Notes: a model not told the origin generated them from the sequence alone. Positions 1 through 6,646 are shown, counted from the first letter of the stretch. The stretch: 7,790 bases of DNA from Thermococci archaeon (GCA_003660485.1 QMUI01000033.1:1-7790), one strand, 5' to 3'. Program-made: numbers and translations.

Positions 1-1
1 A

Positions 2-1150
2 GGTTTGAGCGCCCTCGACCTTGCCTGGACGATCTGGAGCACGAAGATAAGGTACATGGGAGTAGGAGCAATGGTTGTTGGTGGCCTTTGGAGCCTAGTA
101 AAGCTTAGAGGCCCAATAATAAGGGGAATAAAGAGGGGACTTGAAGCGGCAAAGAGGAGGCAGGCAGGTGAAGCAATTCTGAGAACTGAAGAAGATCTAC
201 CTCTCAATTACGTTATAGCCCTCATAATAGCGTTCGTGATCCCGATGTTCCTGCTCTACGCCCACGTCCTCCACTCGGTGGGAATGGCAGCCGTTATGGC
301 GATAATAATGCTTATCCTTGGATTCTTTGGAAGTGCAATTGCCGGCTACTTGGCAGGTATCGTTGGTTCATCAAACAACCCAGTTTCAGGAATAACCATT
401 ATGAGCCTACTATTTACAGCCCTAATCCTCAAAGCTCTGGGTCTCTCAGGAATGGAGGGGATGGCAGCAACCATCTTGGTGGCCGCGGTCATCTGTACCG
501 CTGCAGCAATAGCTGGAGATACGATGCAGGATCTCGCTACAGGTTATCTCGTTGGTGCAACGCCAAAGAGGCAGCAAGTGTTCGAGATAATAGGAACGTT
601 CTTTGCAGCACTAGTAATGGCCCCCGTGCTTAACCTCCTGATTCAGGCTTATGGAATAGCTGGAACCCCAACGGCTAAGGGAGAGAACGCACTGCCCGCT
701 CCACAGGCATTCCTAATGGCCAAAGTTACGGAGGGAGTCTTCAAGGGTACCTTAGAGTGGAAGATGATCTACATTGGAGCGGCAATTGCAATAATCCTAA
801 TAATAATAGATGAGATACTTGCCAGGATGAACTCGAAGTTCAGGACACCCGTGATGCCAGTAGCTGTTGGAATTTATCTCCCACTAAGCCTTGGCGTGCC
901 AATACTCTTTGGAGGAATTGCAAGGTATCTAGCTGAGAAGGCCAGCGGAAGGGAGGAGGGAATGGCGAGCCCAGGAGTGCTTGGGGCTGCTGGTCTAATA
1001 GCTGGAGAGGCCCTCACGGGAATACTCTTTGCAGGCCTAATAGTTGCCGGAGTCGCTCCTTCAGTAAAGACCACAGCTGTAGGAAACGTAATTGGAGTGC
1101 TCTTCCTCCTAGCCCTGCTTGGATGGCTTTACAAGCTTGGTAAGGAGTGA
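2..1150 (+). CDS. OPT-family oligopeptide transporter, C-terminal part (5' partial)
   Basis: This is an integral membrane transporter of the OPT family, which imports oligopeptides or metal chelates across the cytoplasmic membrane. The frame is open from the first bases of the window, and the TTG at 5 is only the first possible start in view. Family members usually exceed 600 residues, so the N-terminal part lies upstream. The visible 381 residues (counted from that TTG) hold about nine or ten hydrophobic segments, near residues 16-32, 68-88, 93-120, 128-146, 153-170, 193-213, 254-271, 284-309, 325-350 and 359-377. Characteristic OPT blocks are GSSNNPVSG (121-129), GDTMQDLATGYLVG (171-184) with the following PKRQQ, and MPVAVGIYLPL (284-294). 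The gene ends in TGA, followed by a T-rich tract and then the PqqD-like and M20 peptidase genes on the same strand. That context favours peptide import, but the substrate cannot be read from sequence. Family assignment is confident. Confidence 0.9.
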   Translation, partial: GLSALDLAWTIWSTKIRYMGVGAMVVGGLWSLVKLRGPIIRGIKRGLEAAKRRQAGEAILRTEEDLPLNYVIALIIAFVIPMFLLYAHVLHSVGMAAVMAIIMLILGFFGSAIAGYLAGIVGSSNNPVSGITIMSLLFTALILKALGLSGMEGMAATILVAAVICTAAAIAGDTMQDLATGYLVGATPKRQQVFEIIGTFFAALVMAPVLNLLIQAYGIAGTPTAKGENALPAPQAFLMAKVTEGVFKGTLEWKMIYIGAAIAIILIIIDEILARMNSKFRTPVMPVAVGIYLPLSLGVPILFGGIARYLAEKASGREEGMASPGVLGAAGLIAGEALTGILFAGLIVAGVAPSVKTTAVGNVIGVLFLLALLGWLYKLGKE

Positions 1151-1174
1151 TTCTTTTTCTTCTATTTTTATTTT
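1151..1174 (+). terminator. T-rich tract behind the transporter gene, possible archaeal terminator
   Basis: Directly after the transporter stop codon come 24 bases, 18 of them T, in three runs of four or five. Archaeal RNA polymerase terminates at oligo-T without needing a hairpin, so this could end or attenuate the transcript. It also sits immediately before the ribosome binding site of the next gene and could simply be leader. I see no strong TATA box for a new promoter here (GCTTTACAA near 1127-1135 is weak), so partial read-through into the downstream pair is plausible. Confidence 0.5.
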
Positions 1175-1186
1175 GGAGGCGGAATC

Positions 1187-1516
1187 ATGGAAGAGCTCCT
1201 TGATGCAATCCCCAGGAGAAATGAGAAGGTGCAGTTAAAGAAAATTAATGGAAAATATTATCTCCTAATTCCGATGGAGTCTCCCTTAGACTTCTTAGCT
1301 AGGCTAATTCACGGAAAGTATCGGAGGATCGAGCTTGATGAGATAGGTGCCGAAGTCTGGATGCTGTGCGATGGGAAGAGAAAGGTTAGGGAGATCGGAG
1401 AGATACTTGAGAGAAAGTTTGGTGAGAGGGTTAAACCAACTAACGAAAGGTTAGTAACTTTCCTCCTATCATTATATAAGAGGAAGTTAGTAAGCTTCTG
1501 GAGGGAGGAAGAATGA
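1187..1516 (+). CDS. PqqD-like small protein (RRE-type winged-helix fold)
   Basis: A 109-residue cytoplasmic protein resembling the PqqD family, whose winged-helix fold binds leader peptides in RiPP pathways and also occurs in other contexts. The clearest signature is residues 50-77, LDEIGAEVWMLCDGKRKV followed by REIGEILERK. It matches the family pattern of an L-(N/D)-E-x-G-x-x-(V/I)-W segment, then (D/N)G-(K/R), then a helix ending near a KFG. An N-terminal beta-rich part (13-30, NEKVQLKKINGKYYLLIPM) and a basic C-terminal helix (87-107) complete it. GGAGG at 1175-1179 supports the ATG at 1187. The last four bases ATGA are shared with the start of the M20 peptidase, so the two are probably translationally coupled. 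No radical SAM enzyme, precursor peptide or pqq gene is in view, so a PQQ role is not supported. Function here is unknown; binding a peptide substrate is only an inference. Confidence 0.72.
   Translation: MEELLDAIPRRNEKVQLKKINGKYYLLIPMESPLDFLARLIHGKYRRIELDEIGAEVWMLCDGKRKVREIGEILERKFGERVKPTNERLVTFLLSLYKRKLVSFWREEE
1501..1508 (+). promoter_or_regulatory. Ribosome binding site of the M20 peptidase gene
   Basis: GAGGGAGG lies inside the last codons of the PqqD-like gene, four bases before the ATG at 1513. It supports that start even though it overlaps the previous reading frame. This is the arrangement expected for translational coupling. Confidence 0.75.
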
Positions 1517-2748
1517 TTGAAGAAGTCAGCAAGGATATTGAGAGGCTTAGGGATGAGATGGTTCAGACCTTAGTGGAGCTTATAAAAATTCCCGCGTTGA
1601 GCCCGGACTACGGAGGAGAGGGAGAGTACGACAAGGCCCAGAAGTTGCTTGAAATTATAAAAGACTGGCCCTTTGACAAGGTTGAGGTCTATGAAGCACC
1701 AGATCCAAGGGCCAAGAACGGGGTTAGGCCGAGCATTATAGCGTACTACTACGGGCAAGAGAAGGATAAGAGACTCTGGATAATTACTCACTTAGACGTT
1801 GTGCCCCCAGGAGAAGGTTGGACGGTGACCGAACCCTTTAAGCCAATAGTTAAGGACGGGAAAGTCTACGGAAGGGGAAGCGAGGATAATGGGCAGAGCT
1901 TAGTTGCTTCTCTGTACGCGGTAAAGGCCATGATGAACCTTGGGATAAGGCCGAAGAGAACTGTAATCTTGGCCTTCGTCAGCGATGAGGAGACTGGGAG
2001 TAAGTACGGAGTTGAGTGGCTGATAAAGAACCACCCCGAGCTCTTCAAGAAGGATGATCTAATCCTAGTTCCCGATGGAGGAAACTCAGAGGGAACCTTC
2101 ATAGAGGTCGCCGAGAAGAGCATCCTCTGGTTCAAGCTGAAGGTCAAGGGGAAGCAAGTCCACGCCAGCATGCCGGATAAAGGTTTGAACGCCCACAGGG
2201 TTGCCCTGGATTTAGCGTACCATCTGGACAAGTTCCTACACGAGAAGTACGACAAGAGGGATGAACTCTTTGACCCACCGGAGAGTACCTTTGAGCCAAC
2301 AATGGTTAAGAATCCTGCAAGCTCTCCAAACATAGCCCCCGGAGAGCATGAGGTGGTATTTGACTGCAGGGTTCTTCCAGAATACAACTTGGACGAGGTT
2401 CTAGAGGACGTTAAGAGGATTGCGGATGAGGTGAGGGAGAGGTACAAGAAGGATGACCTCCCCAGGATCGAGGTTGAGATTCTCCAAAGGTTAGATGCTC
2501 CCAAGCCTACGGATCCCAACAGCGAGATAGTTAAGCTCCTCAAGGAGGCCATAAAGAGGCTTAGGGGCAAGGAAGCTAAGGTGGGCGGTATCGGTGGAGG
2601 AACCTTTGCGGCGTTCTTCAGGAAGCTCGGGATTCCAGCGGTAGTGTGGGCCACTCTGGATGAGATGGCCCACCAGCCAAACGAGTACGCAAAGATAGAT
2701 AATATGGTAGAGGACGCTAAGGTAATGGCGGCCCTTGCCCTTCTCTGA
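1513..2748 (+). CDS. M20-family metallopeptidase (ArgE/DapE/carboxypeptidase-like)
   Basis: A 411-residue cytoplasmic dizinc hydrolase of the M20 family, which includes dipeptidases, carboxypeptidases and N-acyl-amino-acid deacylases. All expected catalytic positions are visible. H93 and D95 lie in THLDVVPPG. The bridging D125 is in RGSEDNGQ, and the general base E159 with metal ligand E160 are in SDEETG. D188 is in VPDGG and H387 in AHQPNEY. The lid/dimerisation domain occupies roughly 195-315 and carries H217 in QVHASMPDKG. Length is normal for the family and there is no signal peptide. The start overlaps the PqqD-like stop by four bases. Its 3' end overlaps the converging ATPase gene by 32 bp. 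Position behind a peptide transporter suggests it degrades imported peptides to amino acids, which fits a peptide-fermenting archaeon. ArgE or DapE activity is often annotated for such proteins but nothing here supports it specifically. Confidence 0.9.
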   Translation: MIEEVSKDIERLRDEMVQTLVELIKIPALSPDYGGEGEYDKAQKLLEIIKDWPFDKVEVYEAPDPRAKNGVRPSIIAYYYGQEKDKRLWIITHLDVVPPGEGWTVTEPFKPIVKDGKVYGRGSEDNGQSLVASLYAVKAMMNLGIRPKRTVILAFVSDEETGSKYGVEWLIKNHPELFKKDDLILVPDGGNSEGTFIEVAEKSILWFKLKVKGKQVHASMPDKGLNAHRVALDLAYHLDKFLHEKYDKRDELFDPPESTFEPTMVKNPASSPNIAPGEHEVVFDCRVLPEYNLDEVLEDVKRIADEVRERYKKDDLPRIEVEILQRLDAPKPTDPNSEIVKLLKEAIKRLRGKEAKVGGIGGGTFAAFFRKLGIPAVVWATLDEMAHQPNEYAKIDNMVEDAKVMAALALL

Positions 2749-3877
2749 TTTTCTCCAATTTTGTCAAGAACTCGGGAATCTCATCCTTTTCTAAGACTAT
2801 AACCCCACGTGGATACCTTCTGTGAGCTCTCCCAGATTTCACCTCAACTTTTAGACTATCGGCTATTGCATCAACTTCGTAGGAGTTCTTATAATAGTAT
2901 ATCTCGCCAAAGACCCTGTACATATGCTCCTGAACGACCCATTCGTAAAGGGCCTCCTCTTTAACGTCAACCCCGTAGAGCATGGCAAAAGCTCTGGCAA
3001 TTGCCGGATCCCTCAGAAAAAACTTCTTCTCCTTCTTGAAGTTAATCCGGCTCCCCTCCCTATGGTAGACTATTTTGAGTATGAACATGTCCTCCAATAG
3101 CTCCGCGTACTCTCTCGCGGTGACGTGGTTCAGGCCTGTATCCTTTCCAAGGGCCGAGAAAGAGAGTGCGGATTGTGCCTTTCTAAGTATCTCGTGGATT
3201 ATCGCCCTCATAATCTTGGGGCTCCTCTCAATTCTAGCTATCTCCCTGTCGAGGGAAAGTATTAGCTCTTCCGAGAACCTTTCATCCCCGTTTATGCTCC
3301 TGGGAAAACCTCCAAACTCTAGGTAATCTTGGAAGTCCTTTCCGGTTATCCTGTGGAATTCTGGAAATGAGAGGGGCAGAACTTCAACGTCCTTCCCCTT
3401 TCCCCTCCTCCCTATGAACGATTCAGAGTACTTGAGCAACCTGAAGGTTGAGGAGCCCGAAACTATCACCGAAAACTTCCTTAAAATTCCCGAATCTATC
3501 AGGCCCTTAACTACCTTCCACCACCCTTCCACGGAAGTTACTTCATCAAGGATTAAGATTCCTTCCCTGTCCTTTATGGCCAGGAGAATTCTCCTCAGCT
3601 CTGCAGGATCAACCAGAAGGTCACAGTTAACATAGGTTACGTTCCTGGGTTCAAACCCTGAATTTATGAGCTCCCTGATGAGTAGCTTTATCCCGGTGGT
3701 TTTTCCAACTTGCCTCGGCCCCACAATAAAGTTTAGGGAGAAAGGAGTAACGCTTATCTCCTTTATCCACCCGGGGATCCACTTATATTTCTGTCTCTTC
3801 CACTCCCTAAGTTGGGGATCATCCCTCTCCCAATTATCGGAGAACCACCAGGGATTGGTGAGCGATAATATCTCCAT
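2717..3877 (-). CDS. AAA_14/DUF4143-type ATPase with nuclease-like C-terminal domain
   Basis: A 386-residue ATPase of the large archaeal/bacterial group with an AAA_14 core and a DUF4143 C-terminal region. Walker A is GPRQVGKTT (53-61), Walker B ILILDEV (107-113), and a sensor-1-like stretch is VIVSGSST (137-144). The YLEFGGFP block (185-192) is typical at the junction to DUF4143. A winged-helix-like part follows (about 235-272, with TGLNHVTAREYAELLEDM). The C-terminal domain keeps a PD-(D/E)xK-like set: E317, D336 in YEVDAIAD, and E345-V-K347 in KVEVKSG. The ATG at 3877 is chosen because a TATA box ends about 23 bases upstream and no ribosome binding site exists, so the mRNA is probably leaderless. 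The gene converges on the peptidase gene and overlaps it by 32 bp, ending in a Pro/Gly-rich tail. Biological role of the family is unknown; such genes are often strain-variable. DNA cleavage is inference only. Confidence 0.87.
   Translation of the reverse strand: MEILSLTNPWWFSDNWERDDPQLREWKRQKYKWIPGWIKEISVTPFSLNFIVGPRQVGKTTGIKLLIRELINSGFEPRNVTYVNCDLLVDPAELRRILLAIKDREGILILDEVTSVEGWWKVVKGLIDSGILRKFSVIVSGSSTFRLLKYSESFIGRRGKGKDVEVLPLSFPEFHRITGKDFQDYLEFGGFPRSINGDERFSEELILSLDREIARIERSPKIMRAIIHEILRKAQSALSFSALGKDTGLNHVTAREYAELLEDMFILKIVYHREGSRINFKKEKKFFLRDPAIARAFAMLYGVDVKEEALYEWVVQEHMYRVFGEIYYYKNSYEVDAIADSLKVEVKSGRAHRRYPRGVIVLEKDEIPEFLTKLEKIREGQGPPLP
2750..2763 (+). terminator. Possible oligo-T termination site after the peptidase gene
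   Basis: Two TTTT runs separated by six bases (TTTTCTCCAATTTT) begin one base after the peptidase stop codon. They are the only plus-strand termination signal near the end of the transporter/peptidase cluster. They lie within the antisense 3' coding region of the ATPase gene, so base composition there is also under coding constraint. Confidence 0.35.
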
Positions 3878-3879
3878 AG

Positions 3880-3897
3880 TTGAAAGTTAACTTTCAA
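3880..3897. promoter_or_regulatory. Perfect 18-bp palindrome, operator-like, at the ATPase start
   Basis: TTGAAAGTTAACTTTCAA reads identically on both strands. It fills the space between the TATA box (3901-3908) and the ATPase start codon at 3877, where the transcription start should fall. Protein bound there would block polymerase loading, so it looks like a repressor site. The ATPase itself has a winged-helix-like segment and could be the regulator, but that is inference. The flanking bases (G at 3879, T at 3898) break the symmetry. Confidence 0.7.
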
Positions 3898-3898
3898 T

Positions 3899-3908
3899 AA
3901 TTTATAAA
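3899..3908 (-). promoter_or_regulatory. TATA box of the ATPase gene
   Basis: On the minus strand the sequence reads TTTATAAATT, a strong archaeal TATA element. Its centre is about 25 bases before position 3879, so the predicted transcript starts about two bases before the ATG at 3877. The whole tbp-to-ATPase gap is only 41 bp, so this promoter almost touches the tbp stop codon. Confidence 0.72.
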
Positions 3909-3918
3909 AGTAGCGAGG

Positions 3919-4494
3919 TTAAAGCTCCTCCTCTTCTTCCTCCATAAGCCCGTACTTCTCCAGCTCCCTGAGGAGCTTCCTCACCGCCTCCCATGCGTCA
4001 GCTTCGCTCTTCGCTCCAGAACATACGATCTTACCAGAGGAGAACAGTAGAATTACCGCTCTCGGCTCTTTAACCCTATAAATCACTCCGGGGAACTGTT
4101 CCGGCTCATATTCACAGTTTGGAAGTGTTAGAGCAACGTTATCTAAGTTGAACTCCCTACCGATGTCACCGCTAAACACCATGTTCTGGATATCAATCTG
4201 GGGAGCCCTCTTGAACTTGACCCCTATTCCTTTAAGCTTCTGAACGAGCTTTGCAACTGCCCTTTCAATATCCTGAACGCTCTTAGCACCGGTAACAACA
4301 AGCTTACCCGAGCTGAATATTAGCAGGGCAACCTTCGGATCATCGAAGCGACAGATAATACCGGGGAACTCCTCAGGATTGTACTTAGAATTGGGGCATA
4401 TATCGAGAACCTTCTCCAAATCGAGCTGAGCGAAGAGATCTACGGAAGCGACGATATTCTCTATCCTTAGCTTGACCTTGCTCATGTCCACCAT
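3919..4494 (-). CDS. tbp: TATA-binding protein (archaeal general transcription factor)
   Basis: The 191-residue archaeal TBP recognises the TATA box and, with TFB, recruits RNA polymerase. The two-fold internal repeat is plain: [20 protein letters not shown] plus [13 protein letters not shown] (40-72), and [20 protein letters not shown] plus [13 protein letters not shown] (131-163). The four DNA-intercalating phenylalanines are at F43, F60, F134 and F151. An acidic tail of six glutamates and a leucine (185-191) ends the protein, as in Pyrococcus TBP. The open frame runs 15 codons further to an ATG at 4539. I reject that start because those codons contain a TATA-like element and the ribosome binding site, and known TBP proteins begin MVDMSKVKL. 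The gene follows the UPF0200 gene after about 104 bp and has its own promoter. Identity is near certain. Confidence 0.97.
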   Translation of the reverse strand: MVDMSKVKLRIENIVASVDLFAQLDLEKVLDICPNSKYNPEEFPGIICRFDDPKVALLIFSSGKLVVTGAKSVQDIERAVAKLVQKLKGIGVKFKRAPQIDIQNMVFSGDIGREFNLDNVALTLPNCEYEPEQFPGVIYRVKEPRAVILLFSSGKIVCSGAKSEADAWEAVRKLLRELEKYGLMEEEEEEL

Positions 4495-4500
4495 GTTAAC

Positions 4501-4507
4501 ACCTCCC
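4501..4507 (-). promoter_or_regulatory. Ribosome binding site that fixes the tbp start
   Basis: On the minus strand GGGAGGT is followed by GTTAAC and then the ATG at 4494, a six-base spacing that is ideal for archaeal initiation. This favours the 191-residue TBP over the 206-residue form beginning at 4539. Confidence 0.82.
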
Positions 4508-4519
4508 TTTAAAAAGCCC

Positions 4520-4527
4520 TTTATAAA
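4520..4527 (-). promoter_or_regulatory. Inner TATA-like element of tbp
   Basis: The minus strand reads TTTATAAA, closer to the archaeal TATA consensus than the outer box. Transcription from it would start near 4498, between the ribosome binding site and the ATG, giving a nearly leaderless mRNA without that site. It may be a second promoter or a TBP binding site for feedback. Without mapping data I cannot choose. Confidence 0.4.
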
Positions 4528-4540
4528 TACAAAGCCCACT

Positions 4541-4550
4541 CTTTTTAAAC
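4541..4550 (-). promoter_or_regulatory. Outer TATA box of tbp (preferred promoter)
   Basis: The minus strand reads GTTTAAAAAG. A start site about 25 bases downstream (near 4520) would give a leader of roughly 26 bases containing the ribosome binding site, so this is the more sensible promoter. It is preceded by AAG and a TAGGCCTA palindrome at 4557-4564. Confidence 0.5.
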
Positions 4551-4578
4551 CTTATCTAGGCCTAAGGATACAAGAAGT

Positions 4579-4598
4579 AACCACCAAAAGTAGAAAAT
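4579..4598 (-). terminator. Weak T-rich site after the UPF0200 gene
   Basis: Reading on the minus strand from the stop codon, the sequence contains TTTTCTACTTTT, two runs of four T. This could terminate the proS-UPF0200 transcript before the tbp promoter. It is weak, so some read-through into tbp is possible. Confidence 0.35.
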
Positions 4599-5156
4599 TC
4601 AAATCTGCGAGATTATTTTCGAAATGATATCTCGGATTTTAGCTTGGAATTCGTCAAAACTGCAATCGTTGACTATCATGTAGTCCGCCAGAGCTATAAC
4701 CTCCCCAATTCCGAACTTCAACTCTTTCCTATCCCTGTCGACGAACTCTTCCCATGTCTTTGGATCGTCACTCCTTCCCCTCCTCCTGAGCCTCTCGAAC
4801 CTCATCTTGGGGGGAGAGTGGACTGCGAGGATTATGGTTTCCTCCTCGCTGAACCTCTTCCTGAACTCCTCAACCTCATAAGGACTTCTCACTCCCTCAA
4901 TCACGACTACTGGTTCAGTCTCGAGCAACTTCTCCACCTTCGGTATCGTTAGTATCGCAACTGCTCCTGGCCCCAACTCCTCCCTGACCTTGAGGCTTAC
5001 CTCTTTGAGACCTTCTGGAGTCCTGGGGATTCCCCTTCTATCGGCTTCCTCCCTAATAGCGTCACCCATGGAAACAACTGGGATGCCCCTCTTCTGGAAG
5101 GCCTTGGCAACTTCACCCTTCCCAGAGCCAGGCATCCCAGTTAAAAGAACGATCAT
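4599..5156 (-). CDS. UPF0200-family P-loop nucleotide kinase-like protein
   Basis: A 185-residue cytoplasmic P-loop protein related to dephospho-CoA kinase and adenylate kinase, of the archaeal UPF0200 type. The Walker A loop is GMPGSGKGE (7-15). A Walker-B-like strand is VVVIEGVRSPYE (83-94), a lid-like basic segment RRRGRSDDP (124-132), and ADYMIVNDCS (157-166) matches the adenine-side strand of the CoaE-like fold. Length is normal for the family. The ATG at 5156 is preceded by GAGGG (5164-5168), which overlaps the proS stop codon, and lies 10 bp behind proS, so the two are probably cotranscribed. Substrate is not established. Archaeal dephospho-CoA kinase activity in Thermococcus is known from an unrelated family, so a CoA role should not be assumed. 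The linkage to proS and tbp hints at a housekeeping role but no more. Confidence 0.85.
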   Translation of the reverse strand: MIVLLTGMPGSGKGEVAKAFQKRGIPVVSMGDAIREEADRRGIPRTPEGLKEVSLKVREELGPGAVAILTIPKVEKLLETEPVVVIEGVRSPYEVEEFRKRFSEEETIILAVHSPPKMRFERLRRRGRSDDPKTWEEFVDRDRKELKFGIGEVIALADYMIVNDCSFDEFQAKIRDIISKIISQI

Positions 5157-5166
5157 AGGGAAGCCC

Positions 5167-6615
5167 TCAGTACGTTCTTGCGAACCTTGCTATAAACTTA
5201 GCCTCCCTACCACATACTGGACACTTCTTACCCTCTGGGGCCTCGGGATTTGGATAGGGAGTTCCAAGCATCTTCGCCTCAAGCTCCTCCTCCATCTTAA
5301 GCCCACACTCCTCGTTGCCACACCACGGGATCTCGACTACTCCCCTCCTGTCCTCGAAGGCTTTCTTTGCTTCCTCCAGCGTGTCGACCCTCTTTATGTG
5401 ACTTTCGAGCCACTCCCTCGATCTCTTAGCTAAATAGTTCATTATATCGTCGAAGAGCTCCCTCACCCTGTCAACGAGCTCTTCCCTACTTACCGTAATC
5501 TTCTCGAGCTTATCCCTCCTAGCGATGACTACCGTTCTGTTGTCGGCATCCCTCGGCCCGACCTCTATCCTCACGGGAACCCCCTTAAGCTCCCAGTCGT
5601 AGAACTTCCATCCGGGCCTCTTGTCCCTCATGTCGAGGTGAACCCTTATTCCAGCCGTCCTCAGCTCCTCCTCGATCTCCCTAGCGTAGGAATAAACTTT
5701 CTCCTCCTCGCCCTTCTTGGGAATCGGGACTATAACGACCTGAATCGGGGCTATCGTTGGAGGCAAAACCACCCCCCTGTCGTCCCCGTGTATGGCTATG
5801 ACGGCAGCGAGGAGCCTCTCGCTCATTCCGAACGTCGTCTGATGAACGTAAGCGTGGGTTCCATCCTCTTTCTCGTAGATTATGTTGTAGGCCCTTGCGA
5901 AGTTGTCCTTGTAGTGGTGCATGGTTCCTATCTGGAGGGTTCTTCCGTCAGGCATTACCACCTCCGCTCCCAGGGAGTAGTAGGCCCCAGGGAACTTGTC
6001 CCACTCGGGCCTCTTCGAGATTATGTAAGCTAGGGCAAGCTTCTTCATGAGGTTGTCAAATATCTCTAGATCCTCCTTTATTTGCCTCTCCGCATCTTCG
6101 AAGTCTACGTGTGCTGTATGGGCCTCAAAGAACCTGCTTATCTCTCTAACCCTGATTAAGGGCCTCGTGTGCTTGGTCTCGTAGCGGTAGACGTTAACTA
6201 TCTGGTATATCTTGAAAGGCAAGTCAGCGTGAGACCTGATCCAGCCTCCCCTGTCCTTGGAGAACATTGGGTAGATAGCGGTCTCGCTCGTGGGCCTAAG
6301 AATTAGCTTAACGTCGAGCTCGTCATGACCGGCATGGGTTATCCAGAAGACCTCCCCCTCAAAACCCGCTATATGCTCGGCCTCCTTCTTGAACTCGGTC
6401 TCGGGGATTAAAGCCGGGAACAACACTTCTTGATGACCTGTTCTCTCCATCTCCTCGTGGATGAACTTTTCAATGTTCCTCATTATTTTAAGCCCATATG
6501 GAAGCCAAACGTTCATCCCCTTAACGGGATACCTCTTGTCAAGAATTCCGGCCTCCTCTATTACATCGTTGAACCACTCGCTGAAGTTCTCGCTCCACCT
6601 CTTCCTCTCCACCAT
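5167..6615 (-). CDS. proS: Prolyl-tRNA synthetase, archaeal/eukaryal type
   Basis: A 482-residue class II aminoacyl-tRNA synthetase that charges tRNA-Pro with proline in the cytoplasm. Motif 1 lies around 48-72 (ending VLFPALIPE). The proline-binding loop [10 protein letters not shown] is 107-116. Motif 2 is YRYE (143-146) through [16 protein letters not shown] (154-169), and motif 3 is [10 protein letters not shown] (263-272) to GDDRG (277-281). The anticodon-binding domain follows from about 286 to 400. The C-terminal domain carries four cysteines, C432/C437 and C465/C468, as in zinc-binding members, and ends in the invariant Tyr (482) typical of archaeal/eukaryal-type enzymes. No bacterial editing insertion is present. 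The open frame extends 46 codons further to 6753, but that stretch crosses the promoter and the divergent flippase gene and is not protein-like; AGGTGG before 6615 and family length support MVERKRW as the start. It heads a proS-UPF0200 unit. Confidence 0.96.
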   Translation of the reverse strand: MVERKRWSENFSEWFNDVIEEAGILDKRYPVKGMNVWLPYGLKIMRNIEKFIHEEMERTGHQEVLFPALIPETEFKKEAEHIAGFEGEVFWITHAGHDELDVKLILRPTSETAIYPMFSKDRGGWIRSHADLPFKIYQIVNVYRYETKHTRPLIRVREISRFFEAHTAHVDFEDAERQIKEDLEIFDNLMKKLALAYIISKRPEWDKFPGAYYSLGAEVVMPDGRTLQIGTMHHYKDNFARAYNIIYEKEDGTHAYVHQTTFGMSERLLAAVIAIHGDDRGVVLPPTIAPIQVVIVPIPKKGEEEKVYSYAREIEEELRTAGIRVHLDMRDKRPGWKFYDWELKGVPVRIEVGPRDADNRTVVIARRDKLEKITVSREELVDRVRELFDDIMNYLAKRSREWLESHIKRVDTLEEAKKAFEDRRGVVEIPWCGNEECGLKMEEELEAKMLGTPYPNPEAPEGKKCPVCGREAKFIARFARTY

Positions 6616-6619
6616 AAGA

Positions 6620-6625
6620 CCACCT
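6620..6625 (-). promoter_or_regulatory. Ribosome binding site that fixes the proS start
   Basis: AGGTGG on the minus strand lies four bases before the ATG at 6615. No comparable signal precedes the upstream ATG at 6753, so this decides for the 482-residue protein. Confidence 0.75.
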
Positions 6626-6646
6626 AAAGTTAGCCGGGTTAAGTAA

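Noticed and set aside
901..1035. Near-identical AATACTCTTTG(G/C)AGG segments at about 901 and 1021 in the transporter gene
   Set aside because: Only about 15 bases with one mismatch, in phase with similar hydrophobic codons (Ile-Leu-Phe-Gly/Ala); best explained by coding of alike membrane helices.
1187..1516. A PQQ biosynthesis role for the PqqD-like protein
   Set aside because: No other pqq gene is visible, and PqqD-like folds occur widely outside that pathway.
1866..2654. A 262-codon open frame on the minus strand inside the M20 peptidase gene
   Set aside because: It is wholly antisense to a gene with all catalytic motifs present, is serine/leucine-rich with no recognisable domain, and has no promoter or ribosome binding site. 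It is a shadow of codon bias.
4495..4539. 15-codon N-terminal extension of TBP from an ATG at 4539
   Set aside because: It covers a TATA-like element and the ribosome binding site, and the MVDMSKVKL start matches known TBP proteins.
4990..5433. 147-codon plus-strand open frame across the UPF0200/proS junction
   Set aside because: It spans the ends of two well supported genes on the other strand and shows no domain or start signal.
5638..6033. 131-codon plus-strand open frame within proS
   Set aside because: Antisense to a conserved region of proS including motif 3; no initiation signals or recognisable domain.
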